A stretch of 43,821 bases of DNA from Psychromonas ossibalaenae ATCC BAA-1528. GTDB lineage: Bacteria > Pseudomonadota > Gammaproteobacteria > Enterobacterales > Psychromonadaceae. Below are positions 36,189-43,821 of the stretch, piece by piece. The stretch is taken from positions 1 to 43,821 of the forward strand of contig NZ_KB907007.1 of NCBI RefSeq assembly GCF_000381745.1. The letters run 5' to 3'. The stretch's first letter is position 1. Every line of letters begins with the position of its first letter. A model generated the notes under the pieces. It was not told where the DNA came from. It did not search any database and saw only the letters and a list, made by a program, of their open reading frames with translations. The position numbers were made by a program, and so were the translations under genes.

Positions 36189-37115
36189 TTAATTTCTGGG
36201 ATTCAAATGAATGCCTGCCATCATACAGCGAATAGAACCGCCCCCAAGCTCAATCGTTTCGACATTAACTGCAATGATTTTCGAGTAAAGCTCAATTTTA
36301 TTTAACTGCTCCTCGGTTAATGAATTTTTTGCACGTAACGACATAAACAAATAACTTTGACCTTTTTTTCCGGTTAACTCAATTGCATTACCCGCAAAAT
36401 TATCTACCTGTGCAAAACTTAAATTAATTACCTCTAAGCCGCAGTCGATCAAGCGCTGCTTAATCACCACTCTGCGAATTTTATTTTTTATCATCTCTAA
36501 ACAGACCAGCGCATAATCAGAACAGACACACATCATTACATTGGTATGGTAGACAGCTTTTCCCGATGCATGCTTTGTATTAAAAGCCATCGGCTCATAA
36601 AGAAACTGAGAGCAGAAACGTTCTAAAATAACCTCACTGGCACGATTCGATTTTGCGCTGTATGCAATGCGGTTAACGTTATCAAGCACCATCGCACCGG
36701 TTCCCTCTAGGTACAACCCGTCCATCTCTAACCCTGAAAAGTCCACCACATCCTGAACACGATACTGCGACTTGAGCATTTCAATCACATCTGTGCGTCT
36801 CTCACCACGGCGGTTCAGCGAACACATAGGATATAAAGCTACATGGCCGCCGCTATGGGTGGAAATCCAGTTATTAGGAAAAACTGAATCAGGGGTGTTT
36901 TTCTCTCCGAAATCATCAAACACATGCACTTTGATACCGCATTTCTGCACCATATCAACCACGTTATCAAATTCCTGCCTGGCTTGAAGAGCCACTTCGC
37001 AGGAAGGTCGCCCACTTTCAGCTTGAAAAGCATTATCTGCAGCCGTTTCTGGATTTGAAAAGAACTTCCAGGGGCGAATCATAATTACGGCAGCGGGTGC
37101 CTGAATTAATGCCAT
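36189..37115 (-). CDS. ctlX: Citrulline hydrolase CtlX-like
   Basis: The 308-residue protein resembles CtlX, an arginine-deiminase-related enzyme that hydrolyses citrulline to ornithine, ammonia and carbon dioxide. Seen in sequence are IMIRPWKFFSNPETAADN near the N-terminus, VFPNNWISTHSGGHVALYPM near 79-98, YLEGTGAMVLD near 134-144, the catalytic histidine in VYHTNVMM (His190) and the nucleophile in GGGSIRCMMAGIHL (Cys297). It heads an operon with the DDAH-like gene and is divergent from ornithine cyclodeaminase, whose substrate is ornithine. The family also contains biochemically untested members, so citrulline specificity is inferred from family and context. Confidence 0.82.
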   Translation of the reverse strand: MALIQAPAAVIMIRPWKFFSNPETAADNAFQAESGRPSCEVALQARQEFDNVVDMVQKCGIKVHVFDDFGEKNTPDSVFPNNWISTHSGGHVALYPMCSLNRRGERRTDVIEMLKSQYRVQDVVDFSGLEMDGLYLEGTGAMVLDNVNRIAYSAKSNRASEVILERFCSQFLYEPMAFNTKHASGKAVYHTNVMMCVCSDYALVCLEMIKNKIRRVVIKQRLIDCGLEVINLSFAQVDNFAGNAIELTGKKGQSYLFMSLRAKNSLTEEQLNKIELYSKIIAVNVETIELGGGSIRCMMAGIHLNPRN

Positions 37116-37300
37116 ACAACCCTCCTATTGATAATTCTGAACTGGCGCTTACAAATGTTAATAACATGTTACTACTTTAATATTAGTCCTATTCCTCTAT
37201 TTGGTTTAACAGAACATAAAGAACCTGATATAGACAACTTGCTAATGATAAGAAACACAGCAACACTAAAAGCAGCAAGGGTTAATAATAAGAGGTTCCT

Positions 37301-38308
37301 ATGATTGTTCTCGAAATTAAAGACATCAGAGCATTGCTGTCTGAAATAGGCTATCGCGCCTTTTTCTTAGAGCTGATATCGACATTAGAAGAAGATTATA
37401 AAAACTGGCGGCAGTTCGATAAATGCCCGCGCCTTGCTAATCATGTTAAAGACGGGGTAATTGAATTAATGCCCATTTCTAACAATAAGATGTACAGCTT
37501 TAAATATGTTAACGGTCATCCTAAAAACCCGCTGCAGGGAAAATCGACGGTAATGGCAACCGGGCAGTTATCATTAACAGAAACGGGTGAGCCGCTGATG
37601 TTTTCGGAAATGACGCTGCTTACGGCATTCCGAACAGCGGCAGCCTCGGCAATGGCCGCATCGCATTTAGCCAGAAAAGACAGCAAAGTATTAGCCCTAA
37701 TCGGCACAGGTGCACAAAGTGAATTCCAGTATTTAGCTTTTTCTATTATTTTTGATCTGCAGGAAATAAGGTATTTTGATATCGATTCGGCAGCCATGGA
37801 GAAGTTCCAGCGTAATCTGGCACAGGTTGATATTAAGCTCACGCCTTGTAAAGATGCCCGCGATGCCGCGGACGGAGCCGACTTAATCACCACCTGCACT
37901 GCTGATAAAAGGTTTCAAACCATTTTAACAAAAGATATGATCAATCAGGATGTCTTTATTAATGCACTAGGCGGAGACTGTCCGGGTAAAACAGAGCTGG
38001 AAAAAGCCTTAGTTGAAAGCGCGACAGTGATTGTTGAATATCTTCCTCAATCAAAAATTGAAGGCGAGATACAGCAGCTGCCGGCCGACTTCACCTGTAC
38101 TGAACTTCATGAAATAGTGAATAAAGAAAAAATATTAAATGTAGATAAAGACGGCACGATTATCTATGATTCGGTAGGTTTCTCTCTTGAAGATTATTCG
38201 GTATTAAGATTAATTTATTCCCTGGCAAAGCAGCATAATATCGGCCGGCAGCTGGATTTAATTCCACAGCTGCAGGATGTTAAAAACCTATACTCATTAT
38301 TAGAATAA
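37301..38308 (+). CDS. Ornithine cyclodeaminase family protein
   Basis: The 335-residue protein has the mu-crystallin/ornithine cyclodeaminase fold. It has an active-site lysine segment SFKYVNGHP (Lys68), TAFRTAAASAMAASHLA near 108-124, and a Rossmann NAD loop LIGTGAQSEF near 133-142. The enzyme would turn ornithine into proline and ammonia. It is divergent from ctlX with a 185-bp gap that should contain both promoters. The ATG follows AGAGGTT. Related enzymes include alanine dehydrogenase and lysine cyclodeaminase, but the neighbourhood favours ornithine. Confidence 0.87.
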   Translation: MIVLEIKDIRALLSEIGYRAFFLELISTLEEDYKNWRQFDKCPRLANHVKDGVIELMPISNNKMYSFKYVNGHPKNPLQGKSTVMATGQLSLTETGEPLMFSEMTLLTAFRTAAASAMAASHLARKDSKVLALIGTGAQSEFQYLAFSIIFDLQEIRYFDIDSAAMEKFQRNLAQVDIKLTPCKDARDAADGADLITTCTADKRFQTILTKDMINQDVFINALGGDCPGKTELEKALVESATVIVEYLPQSKIEGEIQQLPADFTCTELHEIVNKEKILNVDKDGTIIYDSVGFSLEDYSVLRLIYSLAKQHNIGRQLDLIPQLQDVKNLYSLLE

Positions 38309-38319
38309 AAGGCCTAACT

Positions 38320-38844
38320 TTAAGCCTTGGCAAACTCAAGTACAAACTGCTCAAGCGCATGCAGATCATTTAAATCTATTTGCGGTAACGGACAGTTTTT
38401 TACCGTCTGATCGCAGGCAAGGGCGATAACAGACGAGTCAGACTTAAACAAAAATGGTTTATTTAAAGCGCTTCTATGCAGTTCTATTTTATTAAAAATT
38501 TCATCGCGAAAACCTTCCACCAGCACCAGATCCAGACTGTCAGTCTGCAGCAGCGCCAGCTGTTCAAGCAGCCTGCTGTCACGCTTCTGACCGTGTTCTG
38601 AGAATAAAATGGAACGATGAGTACCCGCTAAAACAACTTGCGATGCTCCAGCTTTACGCAGCCGGTAACTGTCTTTGCCTGGTTTATCCATCTCAATATC
38701 ATGATGGCTGTGTTTTACTAAAGCTACATTTAAACCTTGAGCGGTTAACAGAGGAATTAACTTTTCCAGCAGGGTTGTTTTACCTGTACCGCTAAAAGCG
38801 GCAAAACCTAATAAAGGAATCGGAAAGTCTGCAAGTACTGACAT
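38320..38844 (-). CDS. mobB: Molybdopterin-guanine dinucleotide biosynthesis adaptor MobB
   Basis: MobB is a GTP-binding protein that assists MobA in making the guanine dinucleotide form of the molybdenum cofactor. The 174-residue protein has a P-loop FSGTGKTTL around 17-25, VALVKHSHHDIEMDKPGKDS near 40-60 and VLVEGFRDE near 106-114, all typical. It is convergent with ornithine cyclodeaminase (11-bp gap) and monocistronic; mobA is not in the window. Confidence 0.92.
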   Translation of the reverse strand: MSVLADFPIPLLGFAAFSGTGKTTLLEKLIPLLTAQGLNVALVKHSHHDIEMDKPGKDSYRLRKAGASQVVLAGTHRSILFSEHGQKRDSRLLEQLALLQTDSLDLVLVEGFRDEIFNKIELHRSALNKPFLFKSDSSVIALACDQTVKNCPLPQIDLNDLHALEQFVLEFAKA

Positions 38845-38943
38845 AAAGTTACCATATTAATTGAGAGGCGGATGTGCAGCGGGAAAAAAGATCCCCGCAT
38901 TATAGCGGGGATATTTTATATCTTTACAGTTAAGCAGACAAAG

Positions 38944-39852
38944 TTAAGCGACACCATGACCTTTTGATGCAACCCATACTCTATACCACTGCTCTCTGCT
39001 CATATTCAACGCCAACGCGCCAACGGCATCTTTAACCCGTTCGATTTTTCCTGAGCCGATTAAAGCAACAGGATTTGACGGGTGTTGCAACACCCAGGCA
39101 AAAATAACCTGTTCAATCGAGTCTGCACCTAACTCTTCTGCTAATTCAGTTAATGCACCGCGTAAACGCCTCGCTTGATCAGTCTGCTCACTGAAAATAC
39201 CGCCACCGGCTAAACATGACCAAGCCATTGGACGAACGCGGTACTGCTGCATCTGATCGGTTGTACCATCTTCCAGTACAGCAAAATTAATCGGATTAAT
39301 TTCAACCTGATTGGTGATCAGCGGCGTATCTAAACGCGACTGTAATAAATCAAACTGCGAGGCAGTAAAATTAGAAACACCAAAGTATTTTACCTTACCG
39401 CTTTGTTTTAACTCAGAAAATGCTTCGGCAACCTGATCGGCATCCATTAGAAAGTCTGGGCGGTGTACTAATAATGCATCTAACTGCTCAACACCTAAGC
39501 GTTTTAAAGAATTTTCAGCTGAGCTTAAAATAAGCGCCTTGCTGCTGTCATAATGTGATACTCGTATTTCGCCGGTAGCCGGAGGAATACCGTTAATACC
39601 AAATTTAGAAACAATCTGAATTTTCTCCCGCACGGCAGGATCAAGTTTTAACGCTTCACCGAATAATACTTCACTATCACCGTAAATAGCCGCGTTATCA
39701 ACGGTTGTAATACCCATTTCAACATGCTGCTTAAGGAAGGTCAGACGCGTCTGTGCATCCATATTCCATTCACCTAAACGCCAGTACCCCTGCACCAGCT
39801 GAGAAAATTCAGGGCCCTGCTCCGCCATTAATACTTTTTGAACCATGCTCAT
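38944..39852 (-). CDS. ydhF: Aldo/keto reductase YdhF-like
   Basis: The 302-residue NADPH-type oxidoreductase closely resembles E. coli YdhF. It has QGYWRLGEWNM near residues 21-31, catalytic Asp-Tyr region TTVDNAAIYGDSE near 49-61, LLVHRPDFLMDADQVAEAF near 125-143, and GSGKIERVKDAV near 272-283. The tyrosine, lysine and histidine expected in the AKR tetrad are present. The substrate is unknown. It is monocistronic; the start has GGAG 7 nt upstream. Confidence 0.9.
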   Translation of the reverse strand: MSMVQKVLMAEQGPEFSQLVQGYWRLGEWNMDAQTRLTFLKQHVEMGITTVDNAAIYGDSEVLFGEALKLDPAVREKIQIVSKFGINGIPPATGEIRVSHYDSSKALILSSAENSLKRLGVEQLDALLVHRPDFLMDADQVAEAFSELKQSGKVKYFGVSNFTASQFDLLQSRLDTPLITNQVEINPINFAVLEDGTTDQMQQYRVRPMAWSCLAGGGIFSEQTDQARRLRGALTELAEELGADSIEQVIFAWVLQHPSNPVALIGSGKIERVKDAVGALALNMSREQWYRVWVASKGHGVA

Positions 39853-39967
39853 TTACATACTCCTAGAAGAAAATACCAGTCTGCTAATAAAGTTTATCCT
39901 GTCAGGATAACACCCATTTAGGCTGACAAAGGTGATTTACACAAATGATTTGTAACAAAAGCTAATA

Positions 39968-40366
39968 CTAAAACGCGTAACGCACACCTAAAGCGGCTCC
40001 AACACCAAATTTAAAGCTGTCATCAAAATCTAGATCAGGAGCAACCTGTCCGTATAACTCCCACTGGTGGGCAAAAGGAAGTGTTACTCCCAACGGCAGC
40101 CTCACTCCGTAGCCATCATCCCAGCCGGCAAACGCACCACCGCCCACATACCAGTTAAACGGCATATCATCCTGCGAAAATGAACCCTGCTTAAAAATAT
40201 AATCAAGACTCACACCATCATTACCAACGAAGGTATTAATATTCTCAAACTGTGCAGTAATACCAAACCCCTGATCAAAAGCAAAACCTGCTTTTATATC
40301 GGCATTAACTGCCGTGGTTGTGAATAAAGCTGTAAAACAGGTTAAACCGATTAATGTCTTTTTCAT
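39968..40366 (-). CDS. Small outer-membrane beta-barrel-like protein
   Basis: I place the start at the ATG at 40366 (AGGA 8 nt upstream). This gives a 132-residue protein with a clear signal peptide (MKKTLIGLTCF... cleaving after VNA near residue 22). The longer reading would put a non-signal extension before it. The mature part is glycine- and aromatic-rich with alternating strands and ends GVRYAF, an aromatic C-terminus typical of outer-membrane barrels recognised by BamA. About eight strands would fit. The family is unrecognised. It is divergent from the Omp85-like gene. Confidence 0.7.
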   Translation of the reverse strand: MKKTLIGLTCFTALFTTTAVNADIKAGFAFDQGFGITAQFENINTFVGNDGVSLDYIFKQGSFSQDDMPFNWYVGGGAFAGWDDGYGVRLPLGVTLPFAHQWELYGQVAPDLDFDDSFKFGVGAALGVRYAF

Positions 40367-40661
40367 GCTCTGTTTCCTCAATAAGTAATGTGATTCGTAC
40401 ATCTTACTGTAGCGGCCTCAAGCTTGTTATTTAAGTTAAAGTCATGCACATATCAATTTATGCCGAAGTTTATTTCTTAACAACACGGCTGATATTTCTC
40501 ATATTTCATCAATATATCATAGGATTTAGAGGGATAATCGAGAATTATCTCAGATAAAATCTTGATCTGATGCTAAGTTTTCTATTAGAAACAATTGTCG
40601 CATGTAGAGGCCTCAAAAAGTGCATCTACAAGGTGTTGTCTACAATGCATAAACGGATTTT

Positions 40662-42011
40662 ATGTTGAAAATAACTCGATCAGCTTTAATAAAGCACTTT
40701 ATTTTTGTTATCTTGGTCTTGAGCCAGCAGTTAACGGCAGGCGCAGGTGAATATATTAGCAAAGACATCAAGCGCTCAGGCAGTCAGAAAAGCTGGGTTG
40801 TTTTACCTTATATTTTCAGTTCAGACAGCATGGGCCTTACCGCAGGTGCTGTCGGTATTTTTAACGGCTACATACAGCCTCAGATGAATATTGTTGCCAG
40901 CACTTTTGTCGGCGAAGAGTTTAACGTAAAAGTTCAGGCGGATCAGGAAATCAAACAGGAACGGGCCGCCGGCGCAATGATAGCTGTCGATAGTTATCAG
41001 AGCTTCTTCTCTGAGCGTATGTTTATTACGGCAATGGGGGCATATGGATACTACCCTAATCAGCGCCTTTATCTGGACGGCAGCAATGATTCAAAAAGAA
41101 ACTTAGAGTCAAACGATCCGAGTAGTTCAACTCCTTTTAAATCTCAAGGTTACAATAACTGGTTTGACATCGATTTTCGTTACGTAATGCCCTGGGGGGA
41201 AAGTGCTGATCAGATATTGCCCGTCATACAACTGAACCGGGGGATAGCCGTTAATCGCGACGAGATTGGAGGCAGGCGTCCATTTTCAACCGGACAGACT
41301 ATTTTCGGCAGTAAATTATTTTATTCTAAATGGAGTGCGGAAAAACTTAGTGAAGCCCCCTCAATCAATACCAATGGCGTACGCTTCTATTTAGAGCATA
41401 ATAACACCGATTACCCGAGCAACCCTTCCCGCGGCTACTCCTTTAAAGGCCAGTTTTCAGCAGACGTCGGTATAGGAAATTCTACTCAGAGTTGGAATTC
41501 ACTGGAATTTGATTACGCACATTATATTGAGCTGCTTAATTTTTCATGGACTCGCCAGAATGTAATCGCATTTAATGCCTGGACCGCTTACTCCCCGTCA
41601 TGGAAGATAGACGAAACAATTAATGATGATGGTATTCTAGAAAAGCACCAGACTCCCATGTGGGAAGGTGCCCGATTAGGCGGCTGGAATAGAATGCGTG
41701 CTTACGATAACAACCGTTTTAGTGATAAAGCGGCGGTATATACAGCGCTGGAATACCGAATTATCCCTGAATTTAATCCGATGCAGGATCAAAACTGGAG
41801 TCCTTTCGCCATTGACTGGTTTCAGACCGTACTCTTTGTTGAAGCGGGTCGTGTCGCTGAAAGCTATGATATTAGTACTTTATTCTCTGACATGAAATAT
41901 GATGTCGGATTTAGTCTACGCGCATTAGCGGCAAAAGTACCGGTACGCTTTGAGTATGCACACGGAAGCGAAGGTTCAAGCATGTGGGTAATGCTTAACC
42001 AGCCGTTTTAA
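40662..42011 (+). CDS. BamA/TamA (Omp85)-family outer-membrane barrel without POTRA domains
   Basis: The 449-residue protein has a signal peptide (hydrophobic to about residue 27), then a short N-terminal segment and a beta-barrel typical of the bacterial surface antigen (Omp85) family. It contains FYLEHNNTDYPSNPSRGYSFKGQF near 236-259 and the lid-lock motif variant GGWNRMRAYDNNRF near 341-354, and ends with phenylalanine (NQPF). No POTRA repeats fit in the short N-terminal region. Solo barrels of this type are common in marine bacteria; they are unlikely to be BamA itself and their cargo is unknown. The start codon has only a weak ribosome site, so the start is less certain. Confidence 0.82.
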   Translation: MLKITRSALIKHFIFVILVLSQQLTAGAGEYISKDIKRSGSQKSWVVLPYIFSSDSMGLTAGAVGIFNGYIQPQMNIVASTFVGEEFNVKVQADQEIKQERAAGAMIAVDSYQSFFSERMFITAMGAYGYYPNQRLYLDGSNDSKRNLESNDPSSSTPFKSQGYNNWFDIDFRYVMPWGESADQILPVIQLNRGIAVNRDEIGGRRPFSTGQTIFGSKLFYSKWSAEKLSEAPSINTNGVRFYLEHNNTDYPSNPSRGYSFKGQFSADVGIGNSTQSWNSLEFDYAHYIELLNFSWTRQNVIAFNAWTAYSPSWKIDETINDDGILEKHQTPMWEGARLGGWNRMRAYDNNRFSDKAAVYTALEYRIIPEFNPMQDQNWSPFAIDWFQTVLFVEAGRVAESYDISTLFSDMKYDVGFSLRALAAKVPVRFEYAHGSEGSSMWVMLNQPF

Positions 42012-42040
42012 ACAACCATATCTGAATGGTCTTGAGAGTA

Positions 42041-42067
42041 AAAAAACCGTCCTAATGACGGTTTTTT
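42041..42067. terminator. Bidirectional terminator between the Omp85-like gene and ansB
   Basis: A perfect 11-bp stem (aaaaaaccgtc / gacggtttttt) with a 5-nt loop lies between convergent stops. Confidence 0.93.
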
Positions 42068-42087
42068 CATAGGCAAACAGGAAGCAG

Positions 42088-43119
42088 TTAGGCTCGTGTT
42101 CCGAATAAGTCAGCCAGCTCAGCAAGATCCTGTGTTTTAGTTAGCCCTAACATCAGCATAATACGTGCTTTCTGCGGGTTAAGCATACCGGAGCCTATAC
42201 CGTGTTCTTTCGCTGTCACATAACCAGCCCCTGTACGTGATGCCAGCACGACAGGAAAACCGGATTTTTGTAACTCAGCTATACGATCCCGTACTGCTTT
42301 AGGCGTCGAACCATTACCACTGCCCGCCACCACAATACCTTTTGCGCCCGCATCAACTAACGCATTAAGCTGATCAGGCTGCATATCCAGATAGCTGTAA
42401 ATAATATCAACTCTCGGCAGGGCCTCTATTTTAGATATATTGAAGCTAGGCTTGCCTGTTGCTTGTGACGGCCCGTAATAAAACTTCGGCACACCACCGG
42501 CAAATGTACCTAAGAACCCCTGGTCATAAGCTTTAAAAGTATCTAACGAGGTGGAATTCGTTTTAGAGGTATAATAAGCCGCACCGATAAAGTCATTTAA
42601 CATGATCATGGTGCCTCGTCCCCTCGCCTCATCACTGGCAGCTAGTGTTACTGCATTAAGCAGGTTCATCGGCCCGTCTGCACTAATTGCAGTTGCCGGA
42701 CGCATCGCTCCGACAACAACAATCGGCTTTTCTGTCTGGTTAACTAAATCCAGAAAAAATGCAGTTTCTTCTGTGGTATCTGTACCGTGAGTTACAACAA
42801 TACCTTTTGTATCTCCATTGAGGGCTTTTCGGGCTGTATTAGCCAGCTCCAGTAAAATATCACTGCTGATATTTGAACTCGATGTATTTGCCACCTGAAT
42901 TCCTTTAACATCGGCCACATTAGCAATTTCAGGAACAGCTTCAATCAGCGTTGATACTGCAATTTCCCCTGCAGTATAACCGGTAACATCCGTCGCCTTC
43001 TGTGCAGCCCCGGCAATCGTTCCGCCTGTTCCAAGTATCATAACTTCAGGTTTATCAGCCGCAAATACATTAATACTAAAAACAAGTGCCAGCGACAGTA
43101 TCGATTTATTAAATTTCAT
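42088..43119 (-). CDS. ansB: Periplasmic L-asparaginase II
   Basis: This 343-residue type II asparaginase has a Sec signal peptide (MKFNKSILSLALVFSINVFAA, cleaved near residue 20). The first catalytic threonine motif is ILGTGGTIAG near 28-37, and the second is VVTHGTDTTEETA near 107-119. It hydrolyses periplasmic asparagine, and often glutamine, to aspartate and ammonia, usually with high affinity. AGGA lies 6 nt before the ATG. It is monocistronic and convergent with the Omp85-like gene. In E. coli ansB is under FNR/CRP control; I see no clear site here. Confidence 0.95.
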   Translation of the reverse strand: MKFNKSILSLALVFSINVFAADKPEVMILGTGGTIAGAAQKATDVTGYTAGEIAVSTLIEAVPEIANVADVKGIQVANTSSSNISSDILLELANTARKALNGDTKGIVVTHGTDTTEETAFFLDLVNQTEKPIVVVGAMRPATAISADGPMNLLNAVTLAASDEARGRGTMIMLNDFIGAAYYTSKTNSTSLDTFKAYDQGFLGTFAGGVPKFYYGPSQATGKPSFNISKIEALPRVDIIYSYLDMQPDQLNALVDAGAKGIVVAGSGNGSTPKAVRDRIAELQKSGFPVVLASRTGAGYVTAKEHGIGSGMLNPQKARIMLMLGLTKTQDLAELADLFGTRA

Positions 43120-43359
43120 TAAATTTCCTATCTGTTGTAAATAACTTTTTTATTACAGAGCAATTAACAAGCCAGGAATAAACAAGCATCAAAAATATCA
43201 GCAGATACCAAAAAGCAGGTCTAACAGCAGACAGCTGAAATACAGTTCGAGCAGCCTCTTCTTAGGAAGACTTACAGCGGCAGCAATGCAGAGCACCGAA
43301 CAACAGATACGTCAACGACATTTCATGGATAAACTCTACATATACATTTATAAAACACT

Positions 43360-43393
43360 GCAGATAGAATTATTCTCATGTTTTTCTATCTGC
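43360..43393. repeat. 10-bp inverted repeat upstream of ansB
   Basis: Arms gcagatagaa and ttctatctgc are separated by 14 nt. It is 240 bp upstream of the ansB start and not followed by a T run on the plus strand; function unknown. Confidence 0.7.
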
Positions 43394-43453
43394 ATTTAAT
43401 ATTCAACTGCAGAAAACAGTATTTTGAAAAAGGGAAATTCATTTTTACAACCC

Positions 43454-43473
43454 GGGAACAAGATACTGTTCCC
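43454..43473. promoter_or_regulatory. Palindrome GGGAACA-N6-TGTTCCC, possible operator
   Basis: Perfect 7-bp arms with a 6-bp spacer have the geometry of a dimeric regulator site (one helical turn between half-sites). It could equally be a small hairpin. It is about 335 bp from the ansB start and its target gene may lie beyond the window. Confidence 0.35.
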
Positions 43474-43777
43474 AAAAATACTTCTGCGCTAATAGAAGAA
43501 AGAATAAATTAAATAATTTGTTATTTCGGTTTCGTGTAGGAGGTAAACGCGATAAAAAAATAACAATCTGTCCATATACTCACAAAAACAGTGCACAATG
43601 CACTACTTTGAAGCACTCCTTGTGATGAATATAAGCAATAGATATAAACCCGTTCAAACGGCTGGCGAAAAAATGCTTTGCGTTTAAATATCAAGCGGGT
43701 TAATCAAATGTGGGGGTGATAGAGACTTCGAACCAATGAATGCCCCAAAGGTTTCTGGGTAGAGGCTCGTAGAAAGC

Positions 43778-43813
43778 AAAAAGCCCGTAACGTTTTTCAG
43801 TTACGGGCTTTTT
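43778..43813. terminator. Strong bidirectional terminator at the right edge
   Basis: A 14-bp stem (aaaaagcccgtaac / gttacgggcttttt) with an 8-nt loop, A and T flanks on either side. No complete gene lies to its left in plus orientation, so it most likely ends a minus-reading gene to the right of the window or an unrecognised transcript. Confidence 0.88.
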
Positions 43814-43821
43814 AAAAGAGA

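Larger units (their letters stand above)
43120..43777. other. Gene-free stretch after the ansB start with several hairpins
   Basis: No plausible protein gene or intact tRNA is visible in these 658 bp. It contains a 10-bp hairpin at 43360-43393, a 7-bp palindrome at 43454-43473, a small palindrome agtgca-CAA-tgcact at 43590-43604, and an imperfect aacccgtt/aagcgggtt pair near 43647-43701. The ansB promoter should lie at its left end but is not obvious. Confidence 0.6.

Noticed and set aside
43711-43770. tRNA-like sequence (GGTTCGAA on the minus strand near the right edge)
   Set aside because: Only a T-loop-like string is present; the T-stem, acceptor stem and anticodon loop do not pair correctly, so it is at most a relic.
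1-43821. CRISPR array, prophage, integron or complete insertion sequence
   Set aside because: No regularly spaced repeat-spacer structure, phage structural gene, integrase or transposase was seen anywhere in the window.

Overview
The window reads as chromosomal DNA of a moderately AT-rich marine gammaproteobacterium. It resembles Psychromonas, or less specifically the Vibrio/Shewanella/Aeromonas side of the class. The main clue is the housekeeping order mutS-pncC-recA-(cassette)-alaS-lysC-csrA-tRNA-Ser-tRNA-Arg. Supporting clues are an NptA-type Na/Pi symporter after mutS, and the E. coli-like proteins YajR, RlmJ, YdhF, CyuP, TapT, AnsA and AnsB. I see no prophage, conjugative element, complete insertion sequence or CRISPR array.

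Positions 1-13100 are the conserved core. On the minus strand alaS, lysC, csrA and two tRNAs form an information-processing block. A plus-strand cassette (MarR-GNAT fusion, azlC, azlD) sits between alaS and recA where recX is often found; recX is absent. recA has a LexA-controlled promoter in a region that looks like an old tandem duplication. mutS and nptA follow. Positions 13100-18770 hold a MazG-like pyrophosphohydrolase, an unrecognised 487-residue membrane protein, rlmJ, a 331-bp MITE-like element, yajR and ssb.

Positions 18800-43100 are more accessory, with an amino-acid catabolism theme. The cysteine cluster (CyuP permease; RidA, CyuA and a YheO-type regulator in one operon) couples cysteine uptake and desulfidation to removal of 2-aminoacrylate. 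A second cluster (DDAH/arginine-deiminase-like enzyme, CtlX and a divergent ornithine cyclodeaminase) can be assembled on paper into arginine -> citrulline -> ornithine -> proline. Cytoplasmic (AnsA) and periplasmic (AnsB) asparaginases are both present. Between them lie a HEPN-like zinc-ribbon protein, a CPA2 antiporter, an orphan amino-acid-binding lipoprotein, a TetR regulator, a chemoreceptor next to a truncated copy of itself, a RecQ-family helicase, TapT, MobB, an aldo-keto reductase and two outer-membrane proteins.

Best candidates for new biology are the HEPN-zinc-ribbon protein, the three-enzyme arginine-to-proline cassette, the truncated chemoreceptor paralogue, the duplicated recA control region and the 487-residue membrane protein. 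None is proven novel from sequence alone.
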